Positions 10,888-22,377 of a stretch of DNA of 64,000 bases are shown here, piece by piece (position 1 is the stretch's first letter; each line of letters begins with the position of its first letter). This stretch comes from Shinisaurus crocodilurus (taxonomy: Eukaryota; Chordata; Lepidosauria; Squamata; Shinisauridae), in the NCBI GenBank assembly GCA_021292165.1, contig CM037876.1, positions 316,538,776 to 316,602,775 on the forward strand. The letters run 5' to 3'. Under the pieces are notes generated by a model that saw only the letters and a program-made list of their open reading frames with translations, did no database searches and had not been told where the DNA came from. The position numbers and the translations under genes are program-made.

Positions 10888-11704
10888 CATTCAACTTGAA
10901 GGTGATATCCTTCTCCTGTTGTTTGTGCCCACCAACTGGTACACCAAGATATACTGCCTCCGTATGCTGAGGCTCCACTTAGCTGCCAAGGCTGATAGCC
11001 ATTGGTAGACACATCCTCCATGAATTCGTCCATTGCCTGTTAAATGTCATCTGACTTATTGGACACCACCACATCCTGCGACACTTCCCACTGGTTCATC
11101 TATGCAACGGTGGCCCATTTAGGCTCAGGCTGACCCCCTCTATGATCTTGGCCTTTAGGAACTTTTCCTCTGCGATATCAAAGAGTGAGACAAAATTTCT
11201 GGTAGGATAGAGTTATACCCCTTACATTTCCTCCAGGAATACTCACAGTGCATAGGGTTTGCTATGTACCCCCTTTTTGCCATGTGCCTACTCTCTACTT
11301 GTGGTGTAGCCAGTTGCTGAGGAAGCAGCGGGACGCCATGACACCCTGTTCCTTCCTGGGTAATTGTACTAACAGGGTAAATCATATTTTTCCTCCTGTA
11401 CAGTGTCTCAGGTAGCCTCACAGGGATACTGTACGGGGGGGGGCGATAGGGGCCCCAACTGGAACATAGGGGATACCGTTTCTCCTCCCCACAGTACAAT
11501 TACCCAGGAATGGACAGCACTTTTTGAGATACCAGCATTTCTCTAGGGCATTTCCAGTAGCATTTTCAGTCCACATGGCAGGTGTGCTTTCTTGCTGCTC
11601 CAAACATCTAGCAACAGTATATGTCTTGAAAAAGTGGCCTCCCCTGCAGTCTGAAGTGGTACAATCCAGTCACAGGTTGGCCATCTCCATAAGAAGTGGG
11701 CTAA
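10888..11704. other. Intron, unique sequence
   Basis: No gene recognised. A short GTACAATTACCCAGGAA motif recurs in inverted form near 11360 and 11490. Confidence 0.4.
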
Positions 11705-11762
11705 TAAGAAGTAGCCGCCTTGGGTCCCAGTGTTGGGAGAAAGGTGGGATACAAATAAATAT

Positions 11763-11799
<37 letters not shown>

Positions 11800-11801
11800 T
11801 G
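11705..11801 (+). mobile_element. SINE/L2-type 3' tail ending in (CAA)n
   Basis: AGCCGCCTTGGGTCCCAGTG ... GGGATACAAATAAATA is the common 3' tail of L2-mobilised SINEs in squamates. It is followed by about twelve CAA units (11764-11800). Confidence 0.6.
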
Positions 11802-12234
11802 ACCTCCTTTTCAGTCTATGCTCTGTTACCACACAAATAGTGATTCTTGGTCTTGTGAATTCGCCAGGATCAGTGACATATGAAGATTAAGAAAATATAT
11901 TCTCAATGGATCAGTTAATACTCCTTTTGTTCCAAAGCGAGTCCATTTCTTCTTTTGAACAGGGAGTATAACTATGACTAGAATCCCTTCTTTTAAACAT
12001 ATAAGACCACCTTTGTTATTTTATAAGCTCCTTTTGCTTCCTAAAATGTGTAAGATTCCTCCAGCACTAAGGATCAATTTCTTTAGCAATGACAGTATGA
12101 AGGATCCCCCATGCCACACCCAAACCTGCGTAGGGAAAAGAGGAGGCCCCAGCAGTAAAAAGAAAAGAAAAGAATGAGAGATCCTGACATATAACATGCT
12201 GAGATCTGGGTCTAGTTAACGTACATAGAGAACG
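11802..12234. other. Intron, unique sequence
   Basis: AT-rich with no recognised repeat or exon. Confidence 0.4.
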
Positions 12235-12442
12235 CTCTTGCATGCAAGGGCTGGGAAAGACCCAGGTCTTGCTGAGTTGGACTCTTTGTCCATCACAGGT
12301 AGTAGATCTCCAGAGTCCCTCCTGGATGACCATTTCCATGCTCTTTTCCATTATCTGATCCCTTTGGTTGGAGGCAGCAGAGATTGAACCAGGGGAGGGC
12401 TCTGCATAAAAGACATGAACGACTGTACCATTGAGCTGCATC
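12235..12442 (-). mobile_element. tRNA-derived SINE, second family
   Basis: On the minus strand a tRNA-like head carries a box A-like CAGCTCAATGGTACAG and a box B-like GGTTCAATCTC, followed by the family body (GAAATGGTCATCCAGGAGG). Copies also lie at 29240 and 30805. Confidence 0.6.
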
Positions 12443-12676
12443 CTCCCCCACCAAGTGTCCAGCAATGGTTTTTTAAACTCTCTGCCCTCAGGAACACTTT
12501 CTGCACTGACTTGTCGGTTGCGGAACCTTGTCTCCCTGCAGAGAACTTTAGGTTTGGGACCAATCAATGGGCAAAACCACCCCATCTTGCTGTTTCATCC
12601 TGTGGTGTTTTCTTAGCTGTCAGCTGGGCCTGCCACCTCTCCCGCAGCCCCAAATGCCCAGGATGTTGGTGTAATA

Positions 12677-12811
12677 CAGTGTTTCTCAACCTTGGGTCCC
12701 CAGATGTTTTTGGCCTACAACTCCCAGCATGCCCCAGCCAGCTATGCTGGCTGGGGCATGCTGGGAGTTGTAGGCCAAAAACATCTGGGGACCCAAGGTT
12801 GAGAAACACTG
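12677..12811. mobile_element. Palindromic hAT MITE (copy 1, 135 bp)
   Basis: Two perfect 66-base inverted arms are separated by a 3-base loop (TAT). Ends are CAGTGTTTCTCAACC and its complement. Exact TSD GTGTAATA at 12669-12676 and 12812-12819. The 8-base TSD and CAGTG ends are hAT features. Confidence 0.93.
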
Positions 12812-12984
12812 GTGTAATATCAACAACATGCTATGATCTACTTTTCGTTCAACACCAACACAGGAATGATGCATCATAGCCTTATTTGGTCTTTGGAAAT
12901 TTCCATCTGTGGAGAGAGAGAGGGGGGGGCAGTAATGTGCCAGCCCTGCACCAACAGCCCTGTGTGCGCCGCCTCCACCCATAA

Positions 12985-13550
12985 TGGGGGAAGGTCTCAA
13001 TGGGGATTCTGACGGGAGGTTTCAACAGCATGGGGCTGTGAGTGGCGAGAGCGGGCGGGGGTTGCTCCGGAGCACCCTCCCCCCCCGAGCAGGTAAGTCG
13101 ACAGTTCGGTTTACATCGCTACTGATGGCAGTGACACTATGCGATTTCAATGTAGGGAAGGGAAAACCAGGGATGCTCGACCTTGCTGAAATTCTCCAAA
13201 CTTTACTTCAAAGCTTGGTTTGGCTCACTCCCATCCACATATACACCTGGTTTTTCAGTTTGTACAAACAGGAAATGTGGGCATTTTTCAAAAGTTGTGC
13301 ATTCTTAAAGTTGTGCAATATTTTTTTTTTTTTAAAAAGCACTTTAAGTGGTGCACTTTTAACACTGTGCATTTTTCATCAGTTGTGCATTTGTAAAAGT
13401 GCGCATTTTGCGAATGCAAGTCTGGGAATTTGCAAACATTTTCAGAGAACATGCACTCCTGTTTGCATTCAGGTTTGCGGATGGGGCATCTCTGAGTGAT
13501 TTGCAAAATGAAACTAAATTCTCATACATTGTCAGTGTCATTCCCAGGGA
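12985..13550. mobile_element. Degenerate TAGGGATG-family MITE material
   Basis: The GCTCCGGAGCACCC block near 13065 matches that at 46730. The interior repeats TTGTGCATTTT-type words and the right end has the TCTCATACATTG terminus shared with other copies. Edges are uncertain and several members may be joined here. Confidence 0.45.
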
Positions 13551-13787
13551 ATGTAAGGGGAATCAAAATGGTAGCCACTATGAAACTGGTGGTGGCAAAA
13601 AAAGGTGAGCTGGGGGATGTGGCGTGGGTGGCCAACTTTGAGCTGAGAGTTCTTGAAGGATAACTTCTACCCCAGCTCTAAGTCTGTTATGTTGAAATGA
13701 AGAAAGCTACCTGCTTGATGGCTTGACTATTTTCTTGGTTAGTAACTGGTCTCCTCCAGTCCAGACTTCCAGGCATGACACACTCAT

Positions 13788-14294
13788 GGACCTGGTTCAC
13801 ATGTAACAACAACAACCCAGAATATGGGTTGCTGCCTTACCCTGAGTTTACCCATGACTTGTCTGCCAGATGATCTCACAAAATGCAGGGGTTTTCTTTT
13901 TTTTTCAATTCCTGGGTTATTTGATTCCCTCCTTCATTAACTACTCCCTCCCTGTATCCCAAATGCCTTTGCAGCACTGTAATACTGGCATGTAGAGTGG
14001 CTGTGTGGGTTGTGTTGTGTTTTTTTTTAACCACACCTGCCTGCCACCTCTGTAGTCTGGCAAAACAACCCATGAACAATCCATGGTTCTGAGTTCACAC
14101 GTAATGACAACCCCCTAGTTAAAACAACCCAGAGTTCACAACCCAGCAACAAACCATAGGTTCTCCTGCTGGGCTGTTCATGGTTAACAGCCCATCGTTA
14201 ACCCGTAGTTCTGAGTTCACACGTAATGGCAACCCAGGATACTCAACCCATACTCAACCCATACTCTGGGATGCTGTTATGTGAGAACCAGGCC
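13788..14294. mobile_element. MITE with GGCCTGGTTCACATGTAAC-type inverted ends
   Basis: The left end GGACCTGGTTCACATGTAAC is matched by the inverted right end (…TTATGTGAGAACCAGGCC). Inside, a TGAGTTCACACGTAATG block occurs twice. The ends resemble those of the different element at 42977-43337, so both were probably moved by one transposase type. No clear TSD. Confidence 0.65.
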
Positions 14295-14361
14295 AATCCC
14301 GCTCATGCTGCAGAGAAATAAACAGTCAACGGCTGTGTGGCTTCTGGCGTCATTTACTTAC

Positions 14362-14536
14362 AGTATACGTCTACTCTTATTGACTTGATTGCTGGTGAGC
14401 CCAGGCCGTTCTCAGCCTTGCAGTAGTAGCGGCCGCCTTGATGCCGCTGAATATTTGCAATCCTCAACGTCTCGTTGAAGACACTCGAGTCTTGAAACCG
14501 GTCAGAGGCACTTCCTGCTGTTTTGGTCCACCTGAT
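14362..14536 (-). CDS. MDGA2: MDGA2 exon, second half of Ig domain 1
   Basis: On the minus strand an acceptor ending GCTTGCTCAG precedes 175 bases and a perfect GTAAGT donor. The exon holds 58 whole codons plus one base (phase 0 in, phase 1 out), so it joins directly to the exon at 55502-55641. The product starts IRWTKTAGSASDRFQDSSVF and contains NETLRIANIQRHQGGRYYC and KAENGLGSPAIKSIRVDVY, the second half of MDGA2 Ig1. WTK is the core Ig tryptophan, YYC carries the second disulfide cysteine, and NET is an N-glycosylation sequon. SDRFQDSS and NGLGSPAIKS favour MDGA2 over MDGA1. The next exon should lie left of position 1. No stop or frameshift is present, so this looks like a functional exon. 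Confidence 0.95.
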
Positions 14537-15119
14537 CTGAGCAAGCATCGGAAAAGACTGTTACTTTAGCATGCCCCTTTTAGCTTGTTTTCGACAGTAC
14601 AGCGTAGCTACAAATGGGGGGGGGGAAACTTATTTACAGGACTGACATCAATTACATCAAGCTGCAGAGAGGGGATTGTCCTGTTAAGACACAGAGAAAG
14701 AAAATTACAGGTATATGTACTGTCAGAAACACTCGATGGAAGAACAGCAGTGTGGTGGTCTTTTCACAGATGAGGTGTTTATGGACAAGTCTACACTTGA
14801 TTTGAAGCTGCAGCTAATCCTAGCTTCTAATGAATGTATCCATAAAATGGATGAATCAGTCTGTAATTTCCAGTCTGTGTCACTTTCACTTGTGTTCACC
14901 TGATACAGTGAATATAACTCTCCCTGGACCAAGGTAACCTTCCAATGGTTCCCCCATGCTCTTGAAACCTCCTGTTTGGATTTTCTATTTATTATTTGTT
15001 TATTATCGATACTTACATACCGCTTTAAAAAAATAAAATCCCAAAGAAGTTGACATATAACAATATTAAAACCACAGCTTAAAACACACTGCTAAGAACA
15101 ATTTCAGCTACAATAATAA
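14537..15119. other. Intron upstream of the 14362-14536 exon
   Basis: Apart from the splice acceptor side, unique AT-rich sequence with no recognised element. Confidence 0.4.
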
Positions 15120-15375
15120 TACAGTCATGCCTTGGATTGAGAGCATAATTTGTTCCGGAAACGTGCTTGTAATCCAAAACACTCTTATATCAAAACGAAA
15201 TCCCCCCCAAAAAATTTGTACATAGATTTTTTAATTTAAGCCGTACTACAGTACTTGTATTGCAAGACGTCGCTTGTATATCAAGTAAAAAAAAAATTAA
15301 ATAAATATTTAAAAATTTGCTTGTCTTGCAAAACGCTCTCAAACCAAGTTACTTGCAATCCAAGGTATTACTGTA
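15120..15375 (-). mobile_element. Tigger/pogo-like MITE (copy 1)
   Basis: Flanked by TA dinucleotides. Ends TACAGTCATGCCTTGGATTG and the complement of TACAGTAATACCTTGGATTG form about 20-base imperfect inverted repeats. The interior shares GCTTGTAATCCAAAACAC with the copies at 31715 and 34576. Confidence 0.8.
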
Positions 15376-15469
15376 AAAGCAATACAAAAACAACAAAATG
15401 GAGCATCATGATGATTAATTATGATTAGTTACATGTCAGAGAAAGCCTGCTTGAACAAGTGCATTTGCC

Positions 15470-16150
15470 AGAGGCATTTAAAACATGTTACATTTTCTGC
15501 CAAACTGCACAGAGGAGGGTGTTCCAGAGGGTGGGCACCACCACCGGCAAGGCCCACCTCCAAGATGGTACATGGCAACCGTGTGTTACGCATGGGGTTG
15601 CCTTTGGTAATGATCCAGAAACTTCACTTAGCCAAACACAGTCAGTGCGACTGTTAATTCAGACGGCCAATGCAGTCCTATTATGCCCATACTTTTCCAT
15701 CTGCACTGGCTGCCAGTTTGTTTCTGGGCCCAATACGGAGAGCTGGTTTCAAGCTTTAAAGCCCTAAATAGCTTGGGGCCAGGTTACCAGAAGGAGCGCC
15801 ACCTCCCATATTTACCGACTCAGACTTCAAGGCCATCCTCTGAGACCCTCTTCTAGGCGGGGAGGAGGGTGGCTGGAAAGAGGGCACTTTCAGTGGTGGT
15901 GACATCCGTGGAATGCCCTCGGCCAAGAGTCTTGCCCGGTGCCCCTCGCTATGGCCTTTTCAGTGAAGGCCGTTTTATTTCCCCGGGCATTTTGAGGACA
16001 GCTCCATGCGTCTAAATCTTTGCACTCTTCTTTTTTGCTGCTGGTTTTACTTTGGTTTTATTATGTGCTATCTTATTATCATTGTTTGAGAGCTGTTTTA
16101 TATTTTGTATTTTTAATTTACCTGTACACCACCCTGAGAACTCTGGTTAT
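15470..16150 (+). mobile_element. L2-like LINE 3' region, degenerate
   Basis: Contains the remnant of the RT carboxy-terminal region typical of L2 (HWLPV-type and AFSV/WNALP-type segments, many stops), then a T-rich 3' UTR and ACCACCCTGAGAA near the end. Confidence 0.6.
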
Positions 16151-16164
16151 TGGGCAGTCTAGAC

Positions 16165-16273
16165 CAGTGTTTCTCAACCTTGGGTCCCCAGATGTTTTTG
16201 GCCTACAACTGGCTGGGGCATGCTGGGAGTTGTAGGCCAAAAACATCTGGGGACCCAAGGTTGAGAAACACTG
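16165..16273. mobile_element. Palindromic hAT MITE (copy 2, 109 bp, centre deleted)
   Basis: Same ends as copy 1. One arm lacks the CCCAGCATGCCCCAGCC segment, so the hairpin tip is asymmetric. Exact, itself palindromic TSD GTCTAGAC at 16157-16164 and 16274-16281. Confidence 0.93.
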
Positions 16274-16281
16274 GTCTAGAC

Positions 16282-16283
16282 AG

Positions 16284-16317
<34 letters not shown>

Positions 16318-16372
16318 GGAGGGGAATGGAATGGAATGGAATGGAAGGGAAGGGAAGGGAAGGGAAGGGAGG
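16282..16372. repeat. (GAAA)n / (GGAAT)n / (GGGAA)n microsatellite
   Basis: Three purine-rich tandem motifs in succession, directly after the MITE TSD. Confidence 0.9.
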
Positions 16373-16417
16373 AAGGAGCCCTGTTTCTACTGTTCTTCCT
16401 CAGCCTTCACCATGCTA

Positions 16418-16545
16418 ATGCCCTCCAGGTGTTTTAGACAACACCTGCATCATCCCTGACAATTGGCCATGCTGACTGGGTGTGATGGGAATGGCAGTGT
16501 AAAACATCTGAAAGGCACCACATTGGGGAAGGCTGTTCTTCATTC
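16418..16545. mobile_element. Older hAT MITE relative
   Basis: CCTCCAGGTGTTTTAGAC ... TGACAATTGGCCATGCTGAC ... AACATCTGAAAGGCACCAC resembles the copies near 24391 and 55200. Diverged, no TSD found. Confidence 0.55.
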
Positions 16546-17317
16546 GAATTACGGCAGCTTCCGATTACATCAGCCAGGAGTAATTTGGAAGAAAATACAT
16601 ATTCATGGTGAGCCACCTCAGCATTAAATGACTAGGCTTGTGTTGCTTTAAATAACTGGTTAGTGCTGGTGACGGGGGAATCCATGAGTAAAATGTAAGC
16701 ACAGCACATCTGGATTCAGTAGGACCCATTTCTTTCTGTTGCGTGGGACATAATTATTTTATGTATAAGCATATAGACCAGCTGTAGATGGAAACACTGT
16801 CTGTTTCCATCTGTATCACCTGCATCTAATGGTCTGTTTTTCAGAAGTACACCTGCTGGAAGACATCAGATATTTAAACGAAACATTTACAAAAATAGTT
16901 AATAGGGATGGGAACAGATTTCAGATATCATAAAATGCCAAGTTATTCTTCAACAGAGATGTGTGCCATGTTCACAGCTTCTGGGCAGTCTCCAACGGTG
17001 TCGTTCTGCAAACTCAAGTACTGCTAGTGGAGCTCTGTTGAATCTTTCCATTGTGCAAGTGCTTGCGCAATTTACGCTTGTGCACAACCGGTTACACACA
17101 ACTGGCTTCACAACCGCAGTTGCACAAACTTAATTTTAGTTGGATTCTTCTCTTGAGCATAGTTTGGAACCTAGTTTCCGCTAGTGAAATGTCATTTGCA
17201 CTAGCAGAATCACACAGTTGGATGCCCTCTGAATCAATACATTTCATCCAAGATTCTGCCTCTGTCTTTGCCAATCTCTCGGCGAGATAGGGGTAGTTGA
17301 AGAATGCCAGGAAATTG
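16546..17317. other. Intron, unique sequence
   Basis: Short GTTGCACAA-type words near 17050-17130 hint at an old MITE of the AT-rich class. Otherwise nothing recognised. Confidence 0.35.
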
Positions 17318-17349
17318 TGGTGGTGTGTGTGTGTGTGTGTGTGTGTGTG
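17318..17349. repeat. (TG)n microsatellite
   Basis: Pure TG run. Confidence 0.9.
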
Positions 17350-18004
17350 ATCCAAGATGACAGTATCTGTACCTGATGTGGGCTTTGCTGTCAGATAAAT
17401 AATACCTGTTGGGTATTAGCACTTTGTATAAATTTGTTGGGCTAACTTTAGCTCAGTCCTTTTGAAAGGCATTGGCTACAGGCCCTTACATTTATTGTGA
17501 ATTATAAATCTATGAATCCTGTAAAACTTTGACTGGTAAGCATTTATCTCAGTATTTCTTGCTCTGTATCTAGTACAGTTCCTTTTTAAAATATTATATG
17601 TTTTTGTATCCACTATAATCAGTATATATTGTTTCAGTTGTCTGAAGAAGATTACGAAACGACGCAACATATCTAGAAACGTCGTCTTATCTTCCCTACT
17701 TTCATACTTTGGTTACAACATTCAGTGGCCTTGGACACTTTGGTTCATTTTGGATCACGAATACTGGATACTTTTTACTTTGTTATGTGGTACTTATGTT
17801 TATAATAAGTCACATAAAATTGCTGTTTGAAAACCTTATCATTTCCTTTGAAATAATTATATAATAAATAATTCCTTTATCTTTGTACTCAGGGCCTTTG
17901 TGCCATTTCCATTATAATTTACGTCAGATAAATAAGGCAGGGGGGCAAGGCAAGGTGACAATTTTCACTGGCCGTTTGCCAAAGTAAGTCGCCAGTGCTT
18001 TCAC
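17350..18004. other. Intron, AT-rich
   Basis: Contains TGAAGAAGATTACGAAACGA at 17643, a phrase reminiscent of junction sequences in some vertebrate retroelements, but I cannot name a family. No coding exon. Confidence 0.35.
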
Positions 18005-18019
18005 GGGAAGGGCCATCTT

Positions 18020-18207
18020 TTTAAAAAATAAATTTTAATTACTTATTATAAACTACATACAAAACTATAAAACAAAAACATATAACTAGAATAAATCATA
18101 ACCACCTAGGGACCAACTAATATACTTCCATCCCCTTGATCCACATCCACATCCATAAATTCCATATTCCAAAAATATAACATATCCCGACAAGGCATAC
18201 TCCCCCT
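18020..18207 (-). mobile_element. L1-like LINE 3' end (5'-truncated)
   Basis: A 188-base insertion lies between perfect 15-base duplications GGGAAGGGCCATCTT (18005-18019 and 18208-18222). Read on the minus strand it ends in an A-rich tail and shares GCCTTGTCNGGATATGTTAT and TTTTTGGAAT with the plus-strand insertion at 24595. Long TSD plus A-tail indicates L1-type retrotransposition. Confidence 0.75.
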
Positions 18208-18222
18208 GGGAAGGGCCATCTT

Positions 18223-19240
18223 GAAAACCAGTGGTCTTAGCAGAAGTGTGCATGGGAGAGCAGGCCCAGGATGGTGTCCATGTTGAACAACAGCACCCCA
18301 CCATCTTGGAAATGGACTGCCCCTTCTGGGCTTTTCCAGCTTAAAAACTGGTCCAGTTTCTAGCATCATCTGTGACCACAGCAGCTCCCAGAAGCAGTGC
18401 TGCCATGGCGAAAATGGCTTCAAACGTTTGCTCTGCCGATAACCCCGGAGAAACGTGCTTCCACAGCAGGCCAACCTCACGAAGCTTGTCAGGTTGGGCT
18501 GGTTCTCCCCCGTCTTTGCAGCCCTCCCCAATACAAGCCCCAGAGTCTGGGTGTCAGCCCATCCCAACCCAAGCAGATGTGTTCTGTCAAGAGAATTTAA
18601 TGCACATGTGAGACACAGCCAACCTTAGCACAGATATTTCCCCACATCTCAGGCTGTCAGCATTTTTCTATTTTTAGACGCTTTGCTACGAGCAGCTTTA
18701 AATCATCTGTACAAGGAATGTGCCGCAGGATAAAATGCTTGATAGGATGTCAAATTGATTGTTTTCCCAACCCCCCTTCCTTTTACATTAGAAAATGTAT
18801 CCTCCTTTGAATGTATTATTGGGAACAGGAACTTGGAACAATCATCGGGGCTTTGAGGTTAGCTGGCAAAGGAGGCATTTGATTATTATTAATTTTTAAA
18901 TCATATTTCTGAATGGAAGAAATGGGCAATGCATCTTGACTCTTATGTTCTGGTTGACTTAAAATGCATTTTGTATTGACCAGGCGGCTTCATGGGAACA
19001 TGGTCATCCATCAAAGAAAGCCATCATTGGAGGTCAGGCGCTGGGCATGATGTGTTTGGTCTTCATTGCCTCAGTCCACAGTACCATACATGTCAGTGAT
19101 GAATGTAGAGAGCCCCATTGCCAGATGCCCAGAGAAGGGGCAACTCCTCATATACACACACAGCCTTTTCCTTACAAAATCCACATGCTTGAACTTTCTC
19201 TTTTTCTTCTTCTTTTCCCAGAGGTGCAAGACAGGGGTGG
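18223..19240. other. Intron, unique sequence
   Basis: No exon recognised. 18640-18990 is AT-rich, repeat-free and a candidate for conserved noncoding DNA (inference only). Confidence 0.4.
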
Positions 19241-19244
19241 AGAA

Positions 19245-19640
19245 GAAATTTTTAATGCAAACTGACCTAACTTCTCACTTTTGAAGCAATATTCAAACCG
19301 AAATTCAGTTACCCCCTTCAAGAATTGCACTTCTCCAAATTTTGCACTGGATTCCTCCAATTAAAAAAAAAAAAAGTGTATAGTTAAGGATATAGGTACA
19401 CAAAAATGTGTAAATGAATGAAGATAACATTAAAATGCATGACAAGGAAACCTGCCTCCAAAAAATGTGCATGTTCCACCAAATTGCATACAAAAATGCA
19501 TGTATTAGGGGAAACACGCACAGAAATGCATATACATTTTCATTTGAACTGTTAAAAATAAATTCTGAGAATTTGAGACAAACTGAACATAAGATTGGAA
19601 AAATTCTCAAAGCTCAGGATGAACCAAATTTAAGTTTGGA
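19245..19640. mobile_element. AT-rich hAT-type MITE, degenerate
   Basis: Word content (AATGCATGTATT, AAATGTGCATG, TTCTCAAAGCTCAGGATGAA) matches the inverted relative at 58800-59220. Ends are eroded. Confidence 0.5.
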
Positions 19641-21167
19641 AAGGAAGAGACAATGAGACATGGAGAGAAACGGAAGCTGACAGTTCTGTCCACCCTACTG
19701 CAAAGCCTTCCCATCAAACTAAGCACTGTGGCTGTTCCTGAAGCACTCGCTGAGTTTACAGGCAAGCATTTCCCATTAAATGCAGAGATCTAGTTTCTGC
19801 CGGGAGCCTTGCTTAAAAAAAAAAAAGAAGGAGAACAATGAAATATCACAGTTTCATATTGAACCTTCATGGATTGCCATGCCGGCTCTCCAGTTCCTCA
19901 ATCTGAAACAGCAGGTTGCAAGACACTGAATACTCCTGTTTAGCATATTTAGCTTGGAAACCAGGAAACCTGTTTGCTCACTCTTGTAGGCTTATGCACC
20001 CCTACCCCCTCAATAAACAGAGAAGGTAAACATATCGGAAGAGAGGGCAACTCAATGCACCCTTTCACTGTGGCAAATTGCAGGATTCATTGTAGAGCCA
20101 TTTGTACATAGTTGTAGTAGCAGAGGGGTTTGAATTGTTATTGTAGGTGACACAGCAAGAAGGAACTGGCCACCTGCAGAGACCATCAGTATCGCATGCC
20201 TCTCTTCATTGGCAGAGGACACACTGGGGACAAGGAATATGCAAGGTGGTATGAAGATCCTACCATAAAATCTATGCTAATGGCTGCAAAATTCTCAGCC
20301 TCTTAAACTACTATCCTGGTAAAGATGATGTTGGTCATTTAAAGCTTAAAAATCTGAATACTGAATGATTGCAGAATAGTCACCCACAAGCGATAGATGA
20401 AGGGAGGTGTCAGAACCCAAGGGAAAGTCCGCTTCATGTAGAAATGGGAGTGCTGCAGGAATTTAAGAACAGGATGTGCCAGCAGCAGAGAAGAGCACCC
20501 CCTCTTCTGGGCCAAGCATTTGTGGGACTGGGAAGAGGAGGGCGGGGAGGTGAATGATCCCCACTGGCAAGGGACACCAAGAGGCAAGGCTCCTCCTCCT
20601 CCTCCTCATATCAGTTGGTCCCAGGATGGGCCTGACTACAGCCAGAACCCCTGGACCACAGCTGAGGACAGACCAACCAGCTGCCGCAGTAGGCAGAAAG
20701 GGATCCTTCCATCAGACCCTCCTGGCCAGTCTGGGACCTTAGTGGAGCAATCACTGTCTCAGCTATAAGGAAAATACTGACACATGGGTGGGAGCTGTCT
20801 AAAATGCTAAAGAGAGACATTTCTTAGAGACTCCTTTTGGGAGGGGTACAATGAGGGGGGGTCCCCTACTTGCTGGGGAGGGAAGGGTCCAAAGCAGGCC
20901 TTTGTGCCTATGGCCCTTCAAAGTTCACAACTTGCTGGGGTGAACGCTGAAGGGCCGGCCATCAGCATCAAGACATGTGCTGGACCCTCACCTCTGAGAT
21001 CCACACTCACACAGCCCAGAAGGTCTATGGGAGCAAGACACAGTGGTTGCCAAGGGAGAGGCAAGGAGAAAAAACCAAAGACTCTTTTTGCTACAGATAT
21101 AAGGAAATACAAGTCCTGAACATCTTCTCCCTTCACCTCTCAGGACTTTCTGGATGAGATTCCCTTA
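19641..21167. other. Intron, unique sequence
   Basis: No coding exon or named repeat recognised. A short (CTC)n run lies near 20591. Confidence 0.4.
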
Positions 21168-21500
21168 TAGGGATGTGCGCAGTTCGATTGAGGTGGTGGT
21201 GGTGGAAGTCTGGCGAACTCACCAGGCTTGACCCGCCGAGCTCTGCTCGCCCTACCTTTTTCCCAGCTCGACTCGCGTTCTCACAAATTGAGCCCGGGAA
21301 AGCGACTTCCAGGTTCCGGCGCTACGTTGTTTACATAGAAAACGGCCAAATGTGTGCAAATTACAGTCAAATTTGCGCCAATTTGGCCAAAATTTGCACA
21401 ATTTTGGCCGTAATTTGCACAAATCTGGCCGTTTTCTATGTAAACAACGTGGTGCCGGGGACCCAGAAGTCCGGCGAGTGCCTCAGCGGGTCCTCACGCT
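21168..21500. mobile_element. TAGGGATG-family MITE with internal hairpin
   Basis: Begins TAGGGATGTGCGC. A strong internal hairpin has arms at about 21324-21350 and 21424-21450 (ACGTTGTTTACATAGAAAAC and complement, 25 or more bases exact), extended by imperfect pairing of the ACTTCCAGGTTCCGGCG blocks. The same stem appears at 42301-42802. The right end is not clear. Confidence 0.55.
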
Positions 21501-21529
21501 CAGCTCGGCTCACGCGGTGGGTGGGAGCA

Positions 21530-21672
21530 CTCCTTATCCGTTGCAGCTTTTATTCTGAGCTTTAGAGGAGCTCTCCATGGTGCTCCATGGTGGTGAACCC
21601 ATTTTGGGGGTGGAGCACAGCACCACGGACAGCTCCTATAAAGCTCAGAATAAAAGCTGCAGTGGATAAGGG
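21530..21672. repeat. Foldback element
   Basis: About 40-base inverted repeats at 21532-21572 and 21631-21671 (TTTATTCTGAGCTTTA core) are separated by about 58 bases. No TSD found. Confidence 0.6.
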
Positions 21673-22377
21673 GCCCCACTGACACAAGAGTCACCACCAG
21701 CTTCCCCTGCCTGTCTCAGCCATCCCCGACTCGGACAGCAATCCTCCAAGGGCCGGTATTTTTGGCACCACCCCGTGCTCTTCCCCACAACAGTGTGCCT
21801 GACAGCCTATGGCCCAGAACTGCCTCACCACCACCACCACCACCAAAAATGTTTGCCCAAATCTTCCTCTCCCTCGCTCTAATTAAAGCCCAGTATTTTC
21901 TCATATAGTGTTATCTCCAGACATTCTTACTGTCACACTTCCTTGTGTGTGACTAAGGAAAAAAAAAAAAGTCACGGCTACCCAGCCTAATTGAATTAGA
22001 TCACCTGCTCAGGATCATATGCTTGACAATACGGTGCAAACCAGCTCCGCACCAATTCTCTTGGGAAACAGACATCAAGCACCCCATAAAAGTACTTAAT
22101 TGCCTAATGATCCGGACAAGGTGTAGAGACTGAACACTGGACTTCTGGCCTCAGGTCAGGCACTGGGATTCTGACATGTGCTGAAGAGCTTCCTACATCC
22201 CCCTACAGGCCGCATCGCTCACAATGATGGATAACTTGATGTGGCTCTTTTACCCTCTACAGATGTTCCCCTTTGATTCATGCGGCTTGCTTTGTCCAGT
22301 ATTCTTTCACAGCAGTGAAGTCATAAAACTCACAGGAGAAATTTCAGGTGTTTATTTATGGTTGATAAATAGTATTT
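21673..22377. other. Intron, unique sequence
   Basis: Short CAC trinucleotide run at about 21828-21845. Otherwise nothing recognised. Confidence 0.4.

Noticed and set aside
12415..12879. 154-codon frame spanning the MITE
   Set aside because: Its length comes from reading through a SINE and the palindromic MITE, whose arms happen to be open.
17643..17662. TGAAGAAGATTACGAAACGA as a diagnostic retroelement junction
   Set aside because: The phrase is suggestive only; I could not tie it to a family or find element ends.
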